Below are positions 36,236 to 45,197 of a DNA stretch of 64,000 bases, piece after piece (position 1 is the first letter of the stretch; each line of letters opens with the position of its first letter). The translations under genes and the position numbers were made by a program. This DNA comes from Antrihabitans stalactiti. GTDB taxonomy: Bacteria > Actinomycetota > Actinomycetes > Mycobacteriales > Mycobacteriaceae. Where the stretch lies: NCBI RefSeq assembly GCF_012932915.1, contig NZ_VCQU01000001.1:310001-374000 (forward strand), given 5' to 3'. The notes under the pieces were generated by a model. It did not search any database. It was not told the origin of the DNA and worked only from the letters and a program-made list of their open reading frames with translations.

Positions 36236-37963
36236 CTAGACAAGTTCTTTCGCTGATTCATGCAAGACAAACAAGGGCAACCGCAACGCTGCGGAGGCGT
36301 GGACGGGCACCGCCGGCCGCGTCGGCGAAACCGCCTTCACGGGTCGGTACTTCGACCCGAGCGCCGGGCGTTCATCGTCGGATCCCTTGTTCGGCCAGAA
36401 CGACATCGCTCGCTCCGCTTGGGCGGTGATCGTCAGCGACGGGTTCACGCCGAGGTTGGCCGAGATGGTCGAGCCGTCGGCGATATGGAGGCCCTCGTGG
36501 CCGAAGACGCGCTGCCATGGATCGATGACACCCGTTTCGGGGCTGTCGCCGATCGCGCAGCCGCCGATGAAATGAGCTGTCATCGGAATGTTGGCGATCT
36601 CGCCGACTGTCCCGCCTGCTCGGCCGTCGATGCGCTTCGCGATCCGCCGCGCGGCGTCGTTGCCCGAGGGTATCCAGGTCGGGTTCGGCGCGCCGTGCCC
36701 TTGCTTGGACTCGAGCTTGTATCGACCGAACCGGGTCTTTCTGCCGGACACGGTGATCGAGTTGTCGAGCGTCTGCATGACCAGCAAAATGACCGTCTTC
36801 TCCGACCAGCGTCGAACCGACAGCCAGGTGAGGTTGCGCGGATCCCTGAGTAGTTCGAGCACCCAGCCGACCCAGCGCGGATACTTCTTGTCACCGTCGG
36901 TGAGCCAGGTCTGCAGCAGTCCCATCGCGTTGCTGCCTTTGCCGTAACGGACAGGCTCGATGTGCGTGTGCTCGTCTGGATGGAACGACGACGTGATCGC
37001 CACACCTTTGGTGTAGTCCGACTTGCGGTTTCGCGATTTCGCACCGAGGATCGACTCGGAGTTGGTGCGCGTCAGCAGCCCGAGCCGCTCGGACACGTTC
37101 GGCAGGTCGCCGCTGTCGCGCATGCGGTGCAACAACTTCTGGGTTTGGTACGTGCCTGCAGAGAAGACCACCTGCTGCGCGGTGAACATCCGTCGATTCT
37201 TCTTGCGCTGCGCCGACTTTCCGGTGCGGACGGTATCGATCGCGTAGCCGCCGTCTGGCAGGGGCCGGACGGCGGTGACGGTCGTCAGCGGATGCACCTC
37301 GGCCCCAGCCTGTTCGGCGAGGTAGAGGTAGTTCTTGTCCAGGGTGTTCTTCGCGTTGAAGCGGCAGCCGGTCATGCACGATCCACAGTTGGTGCAGGCG
37401 TTGCGATCTGGTCCTACACCACCGAAGAAGGGGTCCGCGACCTTCGCACCGGGCGCTACGTCCGGACCGCCGAAGAACACGCCGACCGGTGTCGGATGGT
37501 AGGTGTCGCCGACGCCCATTTCCTCGGCGACTTCCATGATCACTTCGTCCGACGGTGTCACGACGGGGTTTTCGGTGACACCGAGCATCCGTTTAGCTTG
37601 GTCGTAGTAGGGGGCGAGTTCGGCGCGCCAGTCCGCAATGTGCGACCACTGGGGGTCGTCGTAGAACGGTGCGAGCGGCTCGTACAAGGTGTTGGCGTAC
37701 ACCAGCGACCCGCCACCGACACCCGCCGCGGACAGGATGACCGCGTCGTCGAGCAGGTTGATCCGCTGAATGCCGTAGCAGCCGAGTGCCGGCGCCCACA
37801 GGAAGCGACGTATGTTCCACGACGTCTTGGGATAGCTGTCCGGTTCGAAACGGCGCCCGGCTTCGAGCACACCGACCTTGTAGCCTTTCTCGGTCAGCCG
37901 CAGGGCCGAGACCGAGCCTCCGAATCCGGACCCGATGACCAACACGTCATAGTCGTAACTCAT
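36236..37963 (-). CDS. GMC-family oxidoreductase, ChoD-like (cholesterol oxidase family)
   Basis: A 575-residue FAD enzyme closely resembling M. tuberculosis ChoD: YDVLVIGSGFGGSVSALRLT at the N terminus, KTSWNIRRFLWAPALGCYGI, GVGGGSLVYANTLY, the Cys-rich ACTNCGSCMTGC, and the C-terminal GVNPSLTITAQAERA. It probably oxidises a secondary alcohol of a sterol or other polycyclic lipid; ChoD itself has disputed cholesterol oxidase activity. AAAGGAG precedes ATG 37963, which overlaps the aldehyde dehydrogenase stop. Confidence 0.92.
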   Translation of the reverse strand: MSYDYDVLVIGSGFGGSVSALRLTEKGYKVGVLEAGRRFEPDSYPKTSWNIRRFLWAPALGCYGIQRINLLDDAVILSAAGVGGGSLVYANTLYEPLAPFYDDPQWSHIADWRAELAPYYDQAKRMLGVTENPVVTPSDEVIMEVAEEMGVGDTYHPTPVGVFFGGPDVAPGAKVADPFFGGVGPDRNACTNCGSCMTGCRFNAKNTLDKNYLYLAEQAGAEVHPLTTVTAVRPLPDGGYAIDTVRTGKSAQRKKNRRMFTAQQVVFSAGTYQTQKLLHRMRDSGDLPNVSERLGLLTRTNSESILGAKSRNRKSDYTKGVAITSSFHPDEHTHIEPVRYGKGSNAMGLLQTWLTDGDKKYPRWVGWVLELLRDPRNLTWLSVRRWSEKTVILLVMQTLDNSITVSGRKTRFGRYKLESKQGHGAPNPTWIPSGNDAARRIAKRIDGRAGGTVGEIANIPMTAHFIGGCAIGDSPETGVIDPWQRVFGHEGLHIADGSTISANLGVNPSLTITAQAERAMSFWPNKGSDDERPALGSKYRPVKAVSPTRPAVPVHASAALRLPLFVLHESAKELV

Positions 37964-39543
37964 TTGTGCCCAACTCCTTTCAGTACCTTGAGCGCCACGG
38001 TCAATCCTTTGGCCCAGACCGGGTAAGCGATTGCGCGAGGCGGGGTGAAGCCGAGCACACGTTGCCGCGCGACGGTCTGCGCTTCGGTGTATTTGAGGAG
38101 GCCGTCGGCACCGTGGCGGCGGCCGAGGCCGGAGTCGCCCATTCCGCCCATAGGCGAGTCGAGACTCCCCCAGGCCGCGGCGAATGCTTCGTTGATGTTG
38201 ACGGTGCCCGCGTGCAATCGCTTGGCGACGGCGTCGCCCCGCCGGCTGCGACTCCACACACTGGCGTTCAGTCCGTACACGGTGTCGTTTGCGATCGCGA
38301 CGGCTTCGTCGTCCGAGCCGACGGTGTAGACCGAGACGACGGGACCGAACGTTTCCGTTCGATACACGGTCATATCCGGCGTGACGTCGGTGAGAACGGT
38401 CGGCTCGTAGAAGAACGGACCGAGGTCGGGACGGGCACGCCCGCCGGCAAGCACGGTCGCGCCACGCTCGACGGCGTCCTGCACATGTGTTGCAACAGTG
38501 GATAGTTGGGCCTCGTTGGTCAATGAACCGACGTCGTAGCCGTAGTCGTAGCCCGCACCGAGCTTCAGGTTCTCGACCCGGGAAATGAACTTCGCGACGA
38601 ACTCGTCGCGCACGGACTTGTCCACGTAGATGCGCTCCATCGAGACGCACAATTGGCCGGTGGATGGGAAGCAGGCATCGATTGCCCCGGCTGCTGCGCG
38701 GTCGAGGTCGGCGTCTGCCAGCACCAGCATCGCGTTCTTGCCACCGAGTTCCAGCGAAGCGCCGATGAGTCGCTCGCCTGCAGCACTGGCGATTCGTCGT
38801 CCGCTGCTGGTCGAACCGGTGAACATCACAAAGTTTGCGTTGTCCATCAGGGGCTTTCCGATGCTGCCGCCCGATCCGATGACGATCTGCCAGACGTCGT
38901 CAGGCAATCCCGCCTCGCGCAGCAGCGAGTGCGCCCACAGCGCGGTGAGCGCAGTCTGGGTGTCGGGTTTCTGCACGACTGCGTTGCCGGCCAGCAGAGC
39001 TGGAATGGTATCCCCCGCAGCCATACTGAGCGGGTAGTTCCATGGCGAGATCACCGCCACGACGCCCTTCGGATGCCGGAGTTCCCTGGTGCGGGTCAGT
39101 ATCGGAACCGCTCCCGCACGCCGCTTCGCTCCGAGCAGCTTCCGCGCGGTTCGTGCGTAGTAGCGAGCGGTCATCGCAATGTCGACAACTTCGAGGAACG
39201 CGTCGCGACGTGTCTTGCCGTTCTCCAGCTGAATGAGGTCTAGTGCTTCATTTTGGCGCGCCAGTACCAGATCGTGGAAGCGCAGCATGATCCGTGCGCG
39301 CTCGCGGACCGGCGTTGCAGCCCAGTGCTTTTGCGCCCGACGGGCAGCGACGAACGCAGCCGAGACGTCTCCGGGCGACGACACGGGGAGGTCTGCCATG
39401 GGGTCGCCTGTGTACGGGGCACGACCAGTGACCGTGGTTTCACGATCAGCAGCGACGACACCAGCGGTGAGCCGACGCACATGGGCGGCGGTGAGCGAGG
39501 TAGGCAGACTTGGCCGACTTATCCCAATTACGTTGCTAGACAT
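37960..39543 (-). CDS. Succinate-semialdehyde dehydrogenase-type aldehyde dehydrogenase
   Basis: A 527-residue aldehyde dehydrogenase. Family motifs: VVAVISPWNYPLSM (about residues 161-174), FTGSTSSGRRIA, catalytic Glu265 in LELGGKN and Cys299 in STGQLCVSM. The arrangement matches mycobacterial GabD2-like succinic-semialdehyde dehydrogenases, though in this operon the aldehyde may derive from an alcohol oxidised by the GMC enzyme. GGAGAAAATCT precedes ATG 39543, which overlaps the esterase stop by eight bases. Confidence 0.93.
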   Translation of the reverse strand: MSSNVIGISRPSLPTSLTAAHVRRLTAGVVAADRETTVTGRAPYTGDPMADLPVSSPGDVSAAFVAARRAQKHWAATPVRERARIMLRFHDLVLARQNEALDLIQLENGKTRRDAFLEVVDIAMTARYYARTARKLLGAKRRAGAVPILTRTRELRHPKGVVAVISPWNYPLSMAAGDTIPALLAGNAVVQKPDTQTALTALWAHSLLREAGLPDDVWQIVIGSGGSIGKPLMDNANFVMFTGSTSSGRRIASAAGERLIGASLELGGKNAMLVLADADLDRAAAGAIDACFPSTGQLCVSMERIYVDKSVRDEFVAKFISRVENLKLGAGYDYGYDVGSLTNEAQLSTVATHVQDAVERGATVLAGGRARPDLGPFFYEPTVLTDVTPDMTVYRTETFGPVVSVYTVGSDDEAVAIANDTVYGLNASVWSRSRRGDAVAKRLHAGTVNINEAFAAAWGSLDSPMGGMGDSGLGRRHGADGLLKYTEAQTVARQRVLGFTPPRAIAYPVWAKGLTVALKVLKGVGHK

Positions 39544-40432
39544 AGATTTTCTCCATAGTTTCTCGAAGGAAGGCACCGAGTTCAGTGACCGCGGACGTTG
39601 CTGCTGTCGTCAATCCCGCCTGCAGGTGCGCGACATGCCACATGCGCTCCAATCGGCGATACCGGACGTCGACCCCAGCGGCCCTCGCTCGTACGACGAA
39701 TCGTTCGATATCGGGAAGGAGGATTTCGTCGGCGCTACCGTGCACGATCAGCGGAGGCAGTCCGCTCAGGTCCGCGTTCAATGGGGAAACCTCCGCGGCA
39801 GCGAGGTCGGCGCCGGCGTACCGAATCGCACAGGCCCGGAGCCAGCCGACCGTCAGCATCGGATCGCGGCGATCGTCTACGACGTTGGCAAGCGTCAGGT
39901 CCGTCCACGGCGAGACCAAGGCGATTGCGGCAGGCAATGTGCGGCGCGTGTCACGAATGCGCACGGCCAACGCGACGGCGAGCCCACCACCGGCCGAGTC
40001 ACCAGCAATCGAAAGTCGCTGCGGCGGTACGCCGCTGGCCACGAGGGCGTCGTACGCATCGACGGCATCGTCCAAGGCTGCTGGAAACGGGTCTTCAGGC
40101 GCGAGTCGGTAGTCGAGTATGTACACCGGCGCACCGGCCGCGGCGGCCAAATGCGCGGCAAGGGCGCGGTGCGTGGCCGCCGATCCGACTGTGTAACCGC
40201 CACCGTGCAGGAACAGCACTGCGCGCGCCGAATCCGAACCCGGTACATCGATCCGCTCGGCGCTCCGGCCGCCCAACCTGACTTCGCTGCTGCGCACCCC
40301 GCGCGGGAGCACGGCGATTCGCGCGAGCACGTCGAGGATCCGGCGCTGCTTTCGGACTGGCACGGTCGGGCCGAGTGTCGGGCGGACCGCAGCACGGATG
40401 AGGCCACGCGTGATGCGAAGTGGAATCACCAT
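39536..40432 (-). CDS. Alpha/beta hydrolase, hormone-sensitive-lipase family esterase
   Basis: A 298-residue HSL-family esterase, like LipR of the mymA operon: oxyanion motif LFLHGGGYTVGS (HGGG about residues 76-79), YRLAPEDPFPAALDD, nucleophile GDSAGGGLAV (Ser146), and the acid/His region VHGSADEILLPD with MWHVAHL. It is first in the catabolic operon. AAGGAG lies upstream of ATG 40432. A motif shared with the BVMO promoter lies 79-97 bases upstream. Confidence 0.92.
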   Translation of the reverse strand: MVIPLRITRGLIRAAVRPTLGPTVPVRKQRRILDVLARIAVLPRGVRSSEVRLGGRSAERIDVPGSDSARAVLFLHGGGYTVGSAATHRALAAHLAAAAGAPVYILDYRLAPEDPFPAALDDAVDAYDALVASGVPPQRLSIAGDSAGGGLAVALAVRIRDTRRTLPAAIALVSPWTDLTLANVVDDRRDPMLTVGWLRACAIRYAGADLAAAEVSPLNADLSGLPPLIVHGSADEILLPDIERFVVRARAAGVDVRYRRLERMWHVAHLQAGLTTAATSAVTELGAFLRETMEKIYV

Positions 40433-40508
40433 CTGCCAGCTCCTTCGTTGTCGTGTGCAATCCATGCTCGACGCAATCGACTGTCACGAGAAGTTGCCAA
40501 TCGGCGGA

Positions 40509-41324
40509 TTAGTTACTCGATTCGGCAACCGGTGGTGTGCGAGTCGTGTTGACCAGCAGCAGGTTCGAGGACGCTTTGTGGGTGACCGTGTTTGCGGTCG
40601 AGCCGAGGACGCGCGCGAACCCACTCATCCCCCGGTTACCGATCACGAGCACGTCATATCGACCTGCGTCGCTCGCGAGAACATCCGCCACGTCGCCGGT
40701 CGTGGGTCGTCGTTCGACGACCGCGTCGGGATACTCGGTAACAAGTTGCTGCTCAACGTTTTCGAGTATCTGCTCACCTGCGCTGAGCGAGTCCGCGACG
40801 GTGATCAACGAGACTCGCGCTCCCAGCGCGGACGCGAATTCGAACCCTCGGCGTACGGCGAGTAGCGCCGTCTCGGATCCGTCGGTCGCCAGTGCCACCG
40901 ATTCGACCTTGGGCACCCGATTGCGAACGAACAGCACATCGACCGGACTGGAGTGCGACAACTGATTCGACGCGCTGCCCGTCATACGACTCGTCGCGCT
41001 ACCGAGCCCATGCGCCCCGACGACGATGAGGGTGTCGGGGACCTGCGAGGCGATCTCGATCAGCGCGTCACTCGGGTCCCCCTCGACCGCGATCCGGACG
41101 ACGTCGCGCACGCCCTGGGCGTAGAGGTCGACGTCGGCTCCGGTGGTCGTGCGCTGTGCCCACGTCTCGTCGCGCGCGCCGGGCACTTCGATGCTCTGCT
41201 TCCACACTGTGGCGGCCGTGACCGGGACCGCCAGGCGGGCGGCGACAGCACCTGCGACCGCGATCGCGTCCCGTGCAGCCTCCGAACCGTCCGAGCCGAC
41301 GACGATCCTCGCGTAGCTGGTCAT
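40509..41324 (-). CDS. Universal stress protein, two Usp domains
   Basis: A 271-residue tandem Usp protein. Domain 1 (about 1-140) starts RIVVGSDGSEAARDAIAVAG and ends VGAHGLGSATSRMTGSASNQL; domain 2 (about 145-265) starts VALATDGSETALLAVRRGF and ends IGNRGMSGFARVLGSTANTV. Both keep the G-x2-G-x9-G(S/T) ATP-binding pattern. It lies 30 bp after the DUF445-like gene and before the catabolic operon, on the same strand. Confidence 0.93.
   Translation of the reverse strand: MTSYARIVVGSDGSEAARDAIAVAGAVAARLAVPVTAATVWKQSIEVPGARDETWAQRTTTGADVDLYAQGVRDVVRIAVEGDPSDALIEIASQVPDTLIVVGAHGLGSATSRMTGSASNQLSHSSPVDVLFVRNRVPKVESVALATDGSETALLAVRRGFEFASALGARVSLITVADSLSAGEQILENVEQQLVTEYPDAVVERRPTTGDVADVLASDAGRYDVLVIGNRGMSGFARVLGSTANTVTHKASSNLLLVNTTRTPPVAESSN
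40511..40529. promoter_or_regulatory. Shared 19-bp motif, copy 2
   Basis: AGTTACTCGATTCGGCAAC matches the motif at 29653 at 18 of 19 positions. A degenerate inverted half-site GTTGCCAATC lies at 40494-40503, so the site looks like two inverted halves. It overlaps the last codons of the universal stress gene and is upstream of the esterase-led operon. Confidence 0.5.
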
Positions 41325-41354
41325 TGTGGTTCCTCTCGCTCGGTATCGATCGCA

Positions 41355-42779
41355 TCAGGCTCCGAAGATCAGGATGTGTATCGCGCCCACGATGATGCCG
41401 AGGAGGCCGCCGTGTGCGTAGAGGAGCCACGCGTCCTGTTCGATTGCGGAGTACAACATTTCGCCGAAGTCGTCCGGTTTCAACGCGCGGAACTTCTCGG
41501 TGGCAAAGGTTTCGATGGCTTTCGATTTCTCTTTGTTCAGCTCGTCGCTGTACAGAACCGACGGCGCGAAATCGATGACGGCGACGCCAGCACCTCGCTC
41601 CAGTTCGTCGACATCGACGAAGCCGAATGAATTCTTTGCCATCGTCATAAAGGGTCCGAGGATCCGATTCGCTTCCTCGGCGACCGCGGCCTCGACGTAC
41701 GCCCGCGTCTTGTCCGCACCGGACCCGTTGAGCATTTCGTTCGTGAAGTTGGAAACCGTGAGGACCTCGACGGAAAGCTGCTGCGCGGTCTCGGCTGCGG
41801 CTTCGTGCTGGCGACGCGCGAAAAGGCCCTGTTTCCAAAGGTATTTGTACCGCGGCTGGGGATCACCTGGTTCGAATACCACCTTGATCGCAATGATGTT
41901 GACGATGATTCCGATCATTGCACCGCCGAGCAGCACCCACAGCCAAGCCGGGAAGAAGTGCAGAGCAGAGTCCAGGAACCCCGGCAAGGCGATGTAGGCG
42001 GCACTGGGATCGAGCTCGTGTGCGTGCTTCGCGTGCTCCCCGCTGTAATGCAGGAACGACAGCCACAGCGCGAGAATCACGCCGAACGGCGCGCCGAGCA
42101 TGCCGATCCGGACCATGAACCGCAGCTCCGGCACCGCCATGTTCTTGATGATCGACACCAGAATGTCAGGGTTGGAACGTAGGTATTGGATTGTCATCAA
42201 TTTGACGTCGAGGAGCTCATCGATATTCTCGCCGATCTTCTTGAACGCCCGGCGAGACACCGCGGGCAGCTCGGCGTCGACGACATCCATGACCTGATTC
42301 TTCACCGGACCAGGCAGCGTATTCCAGAGCGCTTTGTGTTCTTTCTCGATCACATCGGTCGCCAGCCGCCGGACATCTGGGCGTGCCTTCTCGGCGATGG
42401 AGTCAGCAAGGGCGTCAGGGTCGAGTTCTTTGTAGAAGTCGGAAATTCCGCCGATCCGATAGATCGCCTTGTCGACGATGATGCTCGCCATTTTCTCGGC
42501 GCGGCATGGGATGAAGCCCTGAAATCCGATGATGCCGTCCGGTGCCCAGCACGGAAGAATCTGGAGCTTGCGCGGCAAGAACGGGAATATCCGTTTCACC
42601 CCCGGCAGATAGAAGCCGGTGAAATGGATCGGCGCGAGCAGCATGATCACGCCGGTCCAGTTGGTGATCAGGCCGGCGAATGCGCTGAAGATAGGAATAC
42701 TGATGAGGTCGACGACAAATTTCGACTGACCGGTCAATTCTTCCCAGTCGAGGAACACCCCCGCGGCCAAAGTGGACAT
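41355..42779 (-). CDS. DUF445-like membrane protein (cassette 2)
   Basis: A 474-residue paralog, exactly as long as the protein at 21887 and colinear without gaps by eye; most residues are identical, for example WEELTGQSKFVVDL and PRYKYLWKQGLFA. TM segments are at the same four places and the C terminus ends in VGAIHILIFGA. It follows the Abi-alpha-like gene by 42 bp and precedes a universal stress protein. Function unknown. Confidence 0.75.
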   Translation of the reverse strand: MSTLAAGVFLDWEELTGQSKFVVDLISIPIFSAFAGLITNWTGVIMLLAPIHFTGFYLPGVKRIFPFLPRKLQILPCWAPDGIIGFQGFIPCRAEKMASIIVDKAIYRIGGISDFYKELDPDALADSIAEKARPDVRRLATDVIEKEHKALWNTLPGPVKNQVMDVVDAELPAVSRRAFKKIGENIDELLDVKLMTIQYLRSNPDILVSIIKNMAVPELRFMVRIGMLGAPFGVILALWLSFLHYSGEHAKHAHELDPSAAYIALPGFLDSALHFFPAWLWVLLGGAMIGIIVNIIAIKVVFEPGDPQPRYKYLWKQGLFARRQHEAAAETAQQLSVEVLTVSNFTNEMLNGSGADKTRAYVEAAVAEEANRILGPFMTMAKNSFGFVDVDELERGAGVAVIDFAPSVLYSDELNKEKSKAIETFATEKFRALKPDDFGEMLYSAIEQDAWLLYAHGGLLGIIVGAIHILIFGA

Positions 42780-42821
42780 GTCATTCTCGCATCTGTTGAT
42801 GGTGGGTACTGGAAGCCGACA

Positions 42822-43874
42822 TCAGTGCTTGTGCTTCGGCTTCGGCGGTCCAGAACCAAGGATCTTGTCGTGGCGACCGTCGGTATCCCAGCCACCGGCG
42901 TTGTAGCTGGTCATGTCGAAGCAGATCTCAGCGAATTGCCGACCGAATTGAGACAGGTAGATGCTGCGGTAAATGCAGATAGCAGATTTCACCGACTCGA
43001 TAGCGTCCATCGCCTCGTCTTGTACCTCGAGCACCGAATACCGGCGGATGTCCGCGACAGGCTCCGCCGAGAAGCGAACCAGCCCCAGCCGATTGAGATT
43101 CGCGAGGTATTCCCGACCTGCCTTCGGCCATCGACAACTCGCCTGCAGCGCAATGAGGTTCACACCACCGAGAATCCGTTCCGAGCCGATCTGAAACAGC
43201 GTCTTCGTGCGGATATCGATCGCGGGTTGCACACCGGCCTTGTAGAGAAACCGCACGATCCGGGCTTCGTCGGGGTTCATCTGCTCGAGGATGTATGAGA
43301 ACGCCGGATGCCTACCGCCGAATGTGTAGTCGGGGATTTGCGACCGCGCGATGAGTTTCTCACCGCGCGAGCGCAGTGCATCATCTGAATCTTCCTTGCC
43401 CGGAAGGAGTCCGCCCACAGAGCCGGCGACGTTCTTCACCACGCCCGGCGACTCCGACACCCAGCGACGTGGATCCAATGCGGACCGTCGTTCGCCGTCG
43501 TTACCCGCGCTCGATGGTGCGATGTCGGTCAGCGTCTTCCAAATACCGCTCGCAGCGACCTTTGCCGATGCCGCCGACGCAACGACATCGGATGCAGCGC
43601 CAGCGAGTTCGTTGGAGCCCAGCGACTTTACGGTCCGGGTGGCCGACTCTTCGTCCTCCCGCGCTCGCTCGCTGAAGTTGGTCAGCGCCGTCCATAGGCG
43701 TCTTCTGGCTGAATTTGCAGATTCGACTGCGTTGACGATTCCCTCGACTGTATCGACCCCGAGTGATGCAACCGGCCTGACTTTTTCGCCGACAGCGTCG
43801 GCTGCTGTGCCGAATTCGTGCACTGCCTGGCGGAACGACTCGCCTGCCGTTTTCGAATCCCGATCTTGTGCCAT
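42822..43874 (-). CDS. DUF4393/Abi-alpha-like protein (cassette 2), N-terminally extended
   Basis: A 350-residue protein. Its C-terminal 190 residues match the 240-residue paralog at 23355: RHPAFSYILEQMNPDEARIVRFL, then AGVQPAIDIRTKTLFQIGSER, and the GSGPPKPKHKH tail. The first 150 residues are an Ala/Ser/Glu-rich helical extension (AVHEFGTAADAVGEKVRPVASL) absent from the paralog, possibly coiled coil. ATG 43874 has AGGGAG upstream. It lies 70 bp after the Mce ATPase gene on the same strand. Confidence 0.7.
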   Translation of the reverse strand: MAQDRDSKTAGESFRQAVHEFGTAADAVGEKVRPVASLGVDTVEGIVNAVESANSARRRLWTALTNFSERAREDEESATRTVKSLGSNELAGAASDVVASAASAKVAASGIWKTLTDIAPSSAGNDGERRSALDPRRWVSESPGVVKNVAGSVGGLLPGKEDSDDALRSRGEKLIARSQIPDYTFGGRHPAFSYILEQMNPDEARIVRFLYKAGVQPAIDIRTKTLFQIGSERILGGVNLIALQASCRWPKAGREYLANLNRLGLVRFSAEPVADIRRYSVLEVQDEAMDAIESVKSAICIYRSIYLSQFGRQFAEICFDMTSYNAGGWDTDGRHDKILGSGPPKPKHKH

Positions 43875-43944
43875 TCGGGTACTCCCTAGAAGACATTCAT
43901 CCTTGGCGCGCACGGCGATCTCTCGATCACCGGCTGCTGGAATT

Positions 43945-44952
43945 TCATCGAATTGCGTGCTGAGGCAATGGATTTGTCGCTGCCATGTCCTCCTGAATCG
44001 CGACCTGAGCATTGTGCGGAAGCGTATGCAGAATTTCGCGCACGCGGGCCTGCCGCCGCCCTATCGCCATGCGCTCGGGCATGCCGGGAGTCGCGACCAT
44101 CTGCGGAACAATGCCCTCGACCTCTTCGACGCCGCCTGCATGGTGTCCCGCGTCGACCATCGCCTGCTCTTGCGCCATCTGCGCTTCGTCTTTTTCTTCC
44201 GACATACCGATCGGGCCGATCATCCGACCGTTGAGGAACTGCCGCACCACCGGCTCATCGCTGGTCAGCAGCACCTCACGCGGTCCGAACATGACCAGGT
44301 TGCGACGGAACAGCATGCCGATGTTGTCGGGCACCGTACGGGCGAGGTTGATGTTGTGCGACACGATCAGGAACGTCGCATCGATCTGCGCGTTGATGTC
44401 GAGGAACAACTGGCTGATGTAGGTCGTACGAACCGGATCCAGACCGGAGTCGGGCTCGTCGACGAGGATGATTTCCGGATCGAGCACGAGGGCGCGGGCG
44501 AGTCCGGCGCGCTTGCGCATACCACCGGAGATTTCGCCCGGCAGCTTGTTCTCGGCACCGAGAAGGCCCACCAGCTCGAGCTTCTCCATCACGATGCGCT
44601 TGATCTCGGACTCGTTGCGCTTCGTGTGCTCACGAAGCGGGAACGCGACGTTGTCGAACAAGTCCATCGAGCCGAACAGCGCGCCGTCCTGGAACAGCAC
44701 ACCGAACAGCTTGCGGATCTCGTAGAGCTCTTTGTTCGAGCACGTCGTGATATCGGTGCCATCGATGTAGATATGGCCCTCTTCCGGCTTCAACAGCCCG
44801 ATCAACGTCTTCAGAAACACCGACTTACCCGTGCCGGACGGACCGACCATGAGGCTGACCTCACCCGGCGGAAGGGTCAGCGTCACGTTCTGCCAGATGT
44901 TCTGCCTGCCGAATGATTTCGAGACGTTCTCGGTCCTGACTTCGACTCCCAT
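43945..44952 (-). CDS. mkl: Mce transporter ATP-binding protein (MceG/Mkl-like)
   Basis: A 335-residue ABC ATPase. Walker A GPSGTGKS is at about residues 37-44, signature ISGGMRKRAGLARAL, Walker B IILVDEPDSGLD, and an H-loop His in IVSHNINLA. The last 90 residues (from MSEEKDEAQMAQEQ) are the extra tail typical of Mkl/MceG proteins. It powers the YrbE/Mce lipid importer. In M. tuberculosis mceG is distant from the mce operons; here it is at the end of one. Confidence 0.93.
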   Translation of the reverse strand: MGVEVRTENVSKSFGRQNIWQNVTLTLPPGEVSLMVGPSGTGKSVFLKTLIGLLKPEEGHIYIDGTDITTCSNKELYEIRKLFGVLFQDGALFGSMDLFDNVAFPLREHTKRNESEIKRIVMEKLELVGLLGAENKLPGEISGGMRKRAGLARALVLDPEIILVDEPDSGLDPVRTTYISQLFLDINAQIDATFLIVSHNINLARTVPDNIGMLFRRNLVMFGPREVLLTSDEPVVRQFLNGRMIGPIGMSEEKDEAQMAQEQAMVDAGHHAGGVEEVEGIVPQMVATPGMPERMAIGRRQARVREILHTLPHNAQVAIQEDMAATNPLPQHAIR

Positions 44953-44960
44953 TGATTCGA

Positions 44961-45197
44961 CTACCTTCTTCGACGCGTTCGTGCTTTGACAGTGTTGGCT
45001 CGGGTGCATATCGCGCAGCGGCAACCACTTTCGTAGGCCGCGCTGCTGCCGTGTCGCCCAATCGTCCTGCCCTCCGAGCGCAGGCGAATGATGTAGTGCG
45101 CGTGCTGGATACGGTTGGCATCCCGACAACGTGGGCACCGGCAGCCGAGGTTGATATAGCCGTTGATTGTTCCGTGGCGGGGATCGTCGGTACGCAT
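44961..45197 (-). CDS. Cys-rich protein with two GCRC repeats
   Basis: A 78-residue basic protein built from two similar halves: HGTINGYINLGCRCPRCRDA and HGSSAAYESGCRCAICTRA. Each half has a CRC..C cluster with a preceding His, suggesting one small zinc site per repeat or a shared site. Similar HG...Y..GCRC..C proteins are scattered in actinobacteria and their phages; function unknown. Its ATG overlaps the stop of a 28-residue ORF (TAATG), inside the mce operon. Confidence 0.65.
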   Translation of the reverse strand: MRTDDPRHGTINGYINLGCRCPRCRDANRIQHAHYIIRLRSEGRTIGRHGSSAAYESGCRCAICTRANTVKARTRRRR

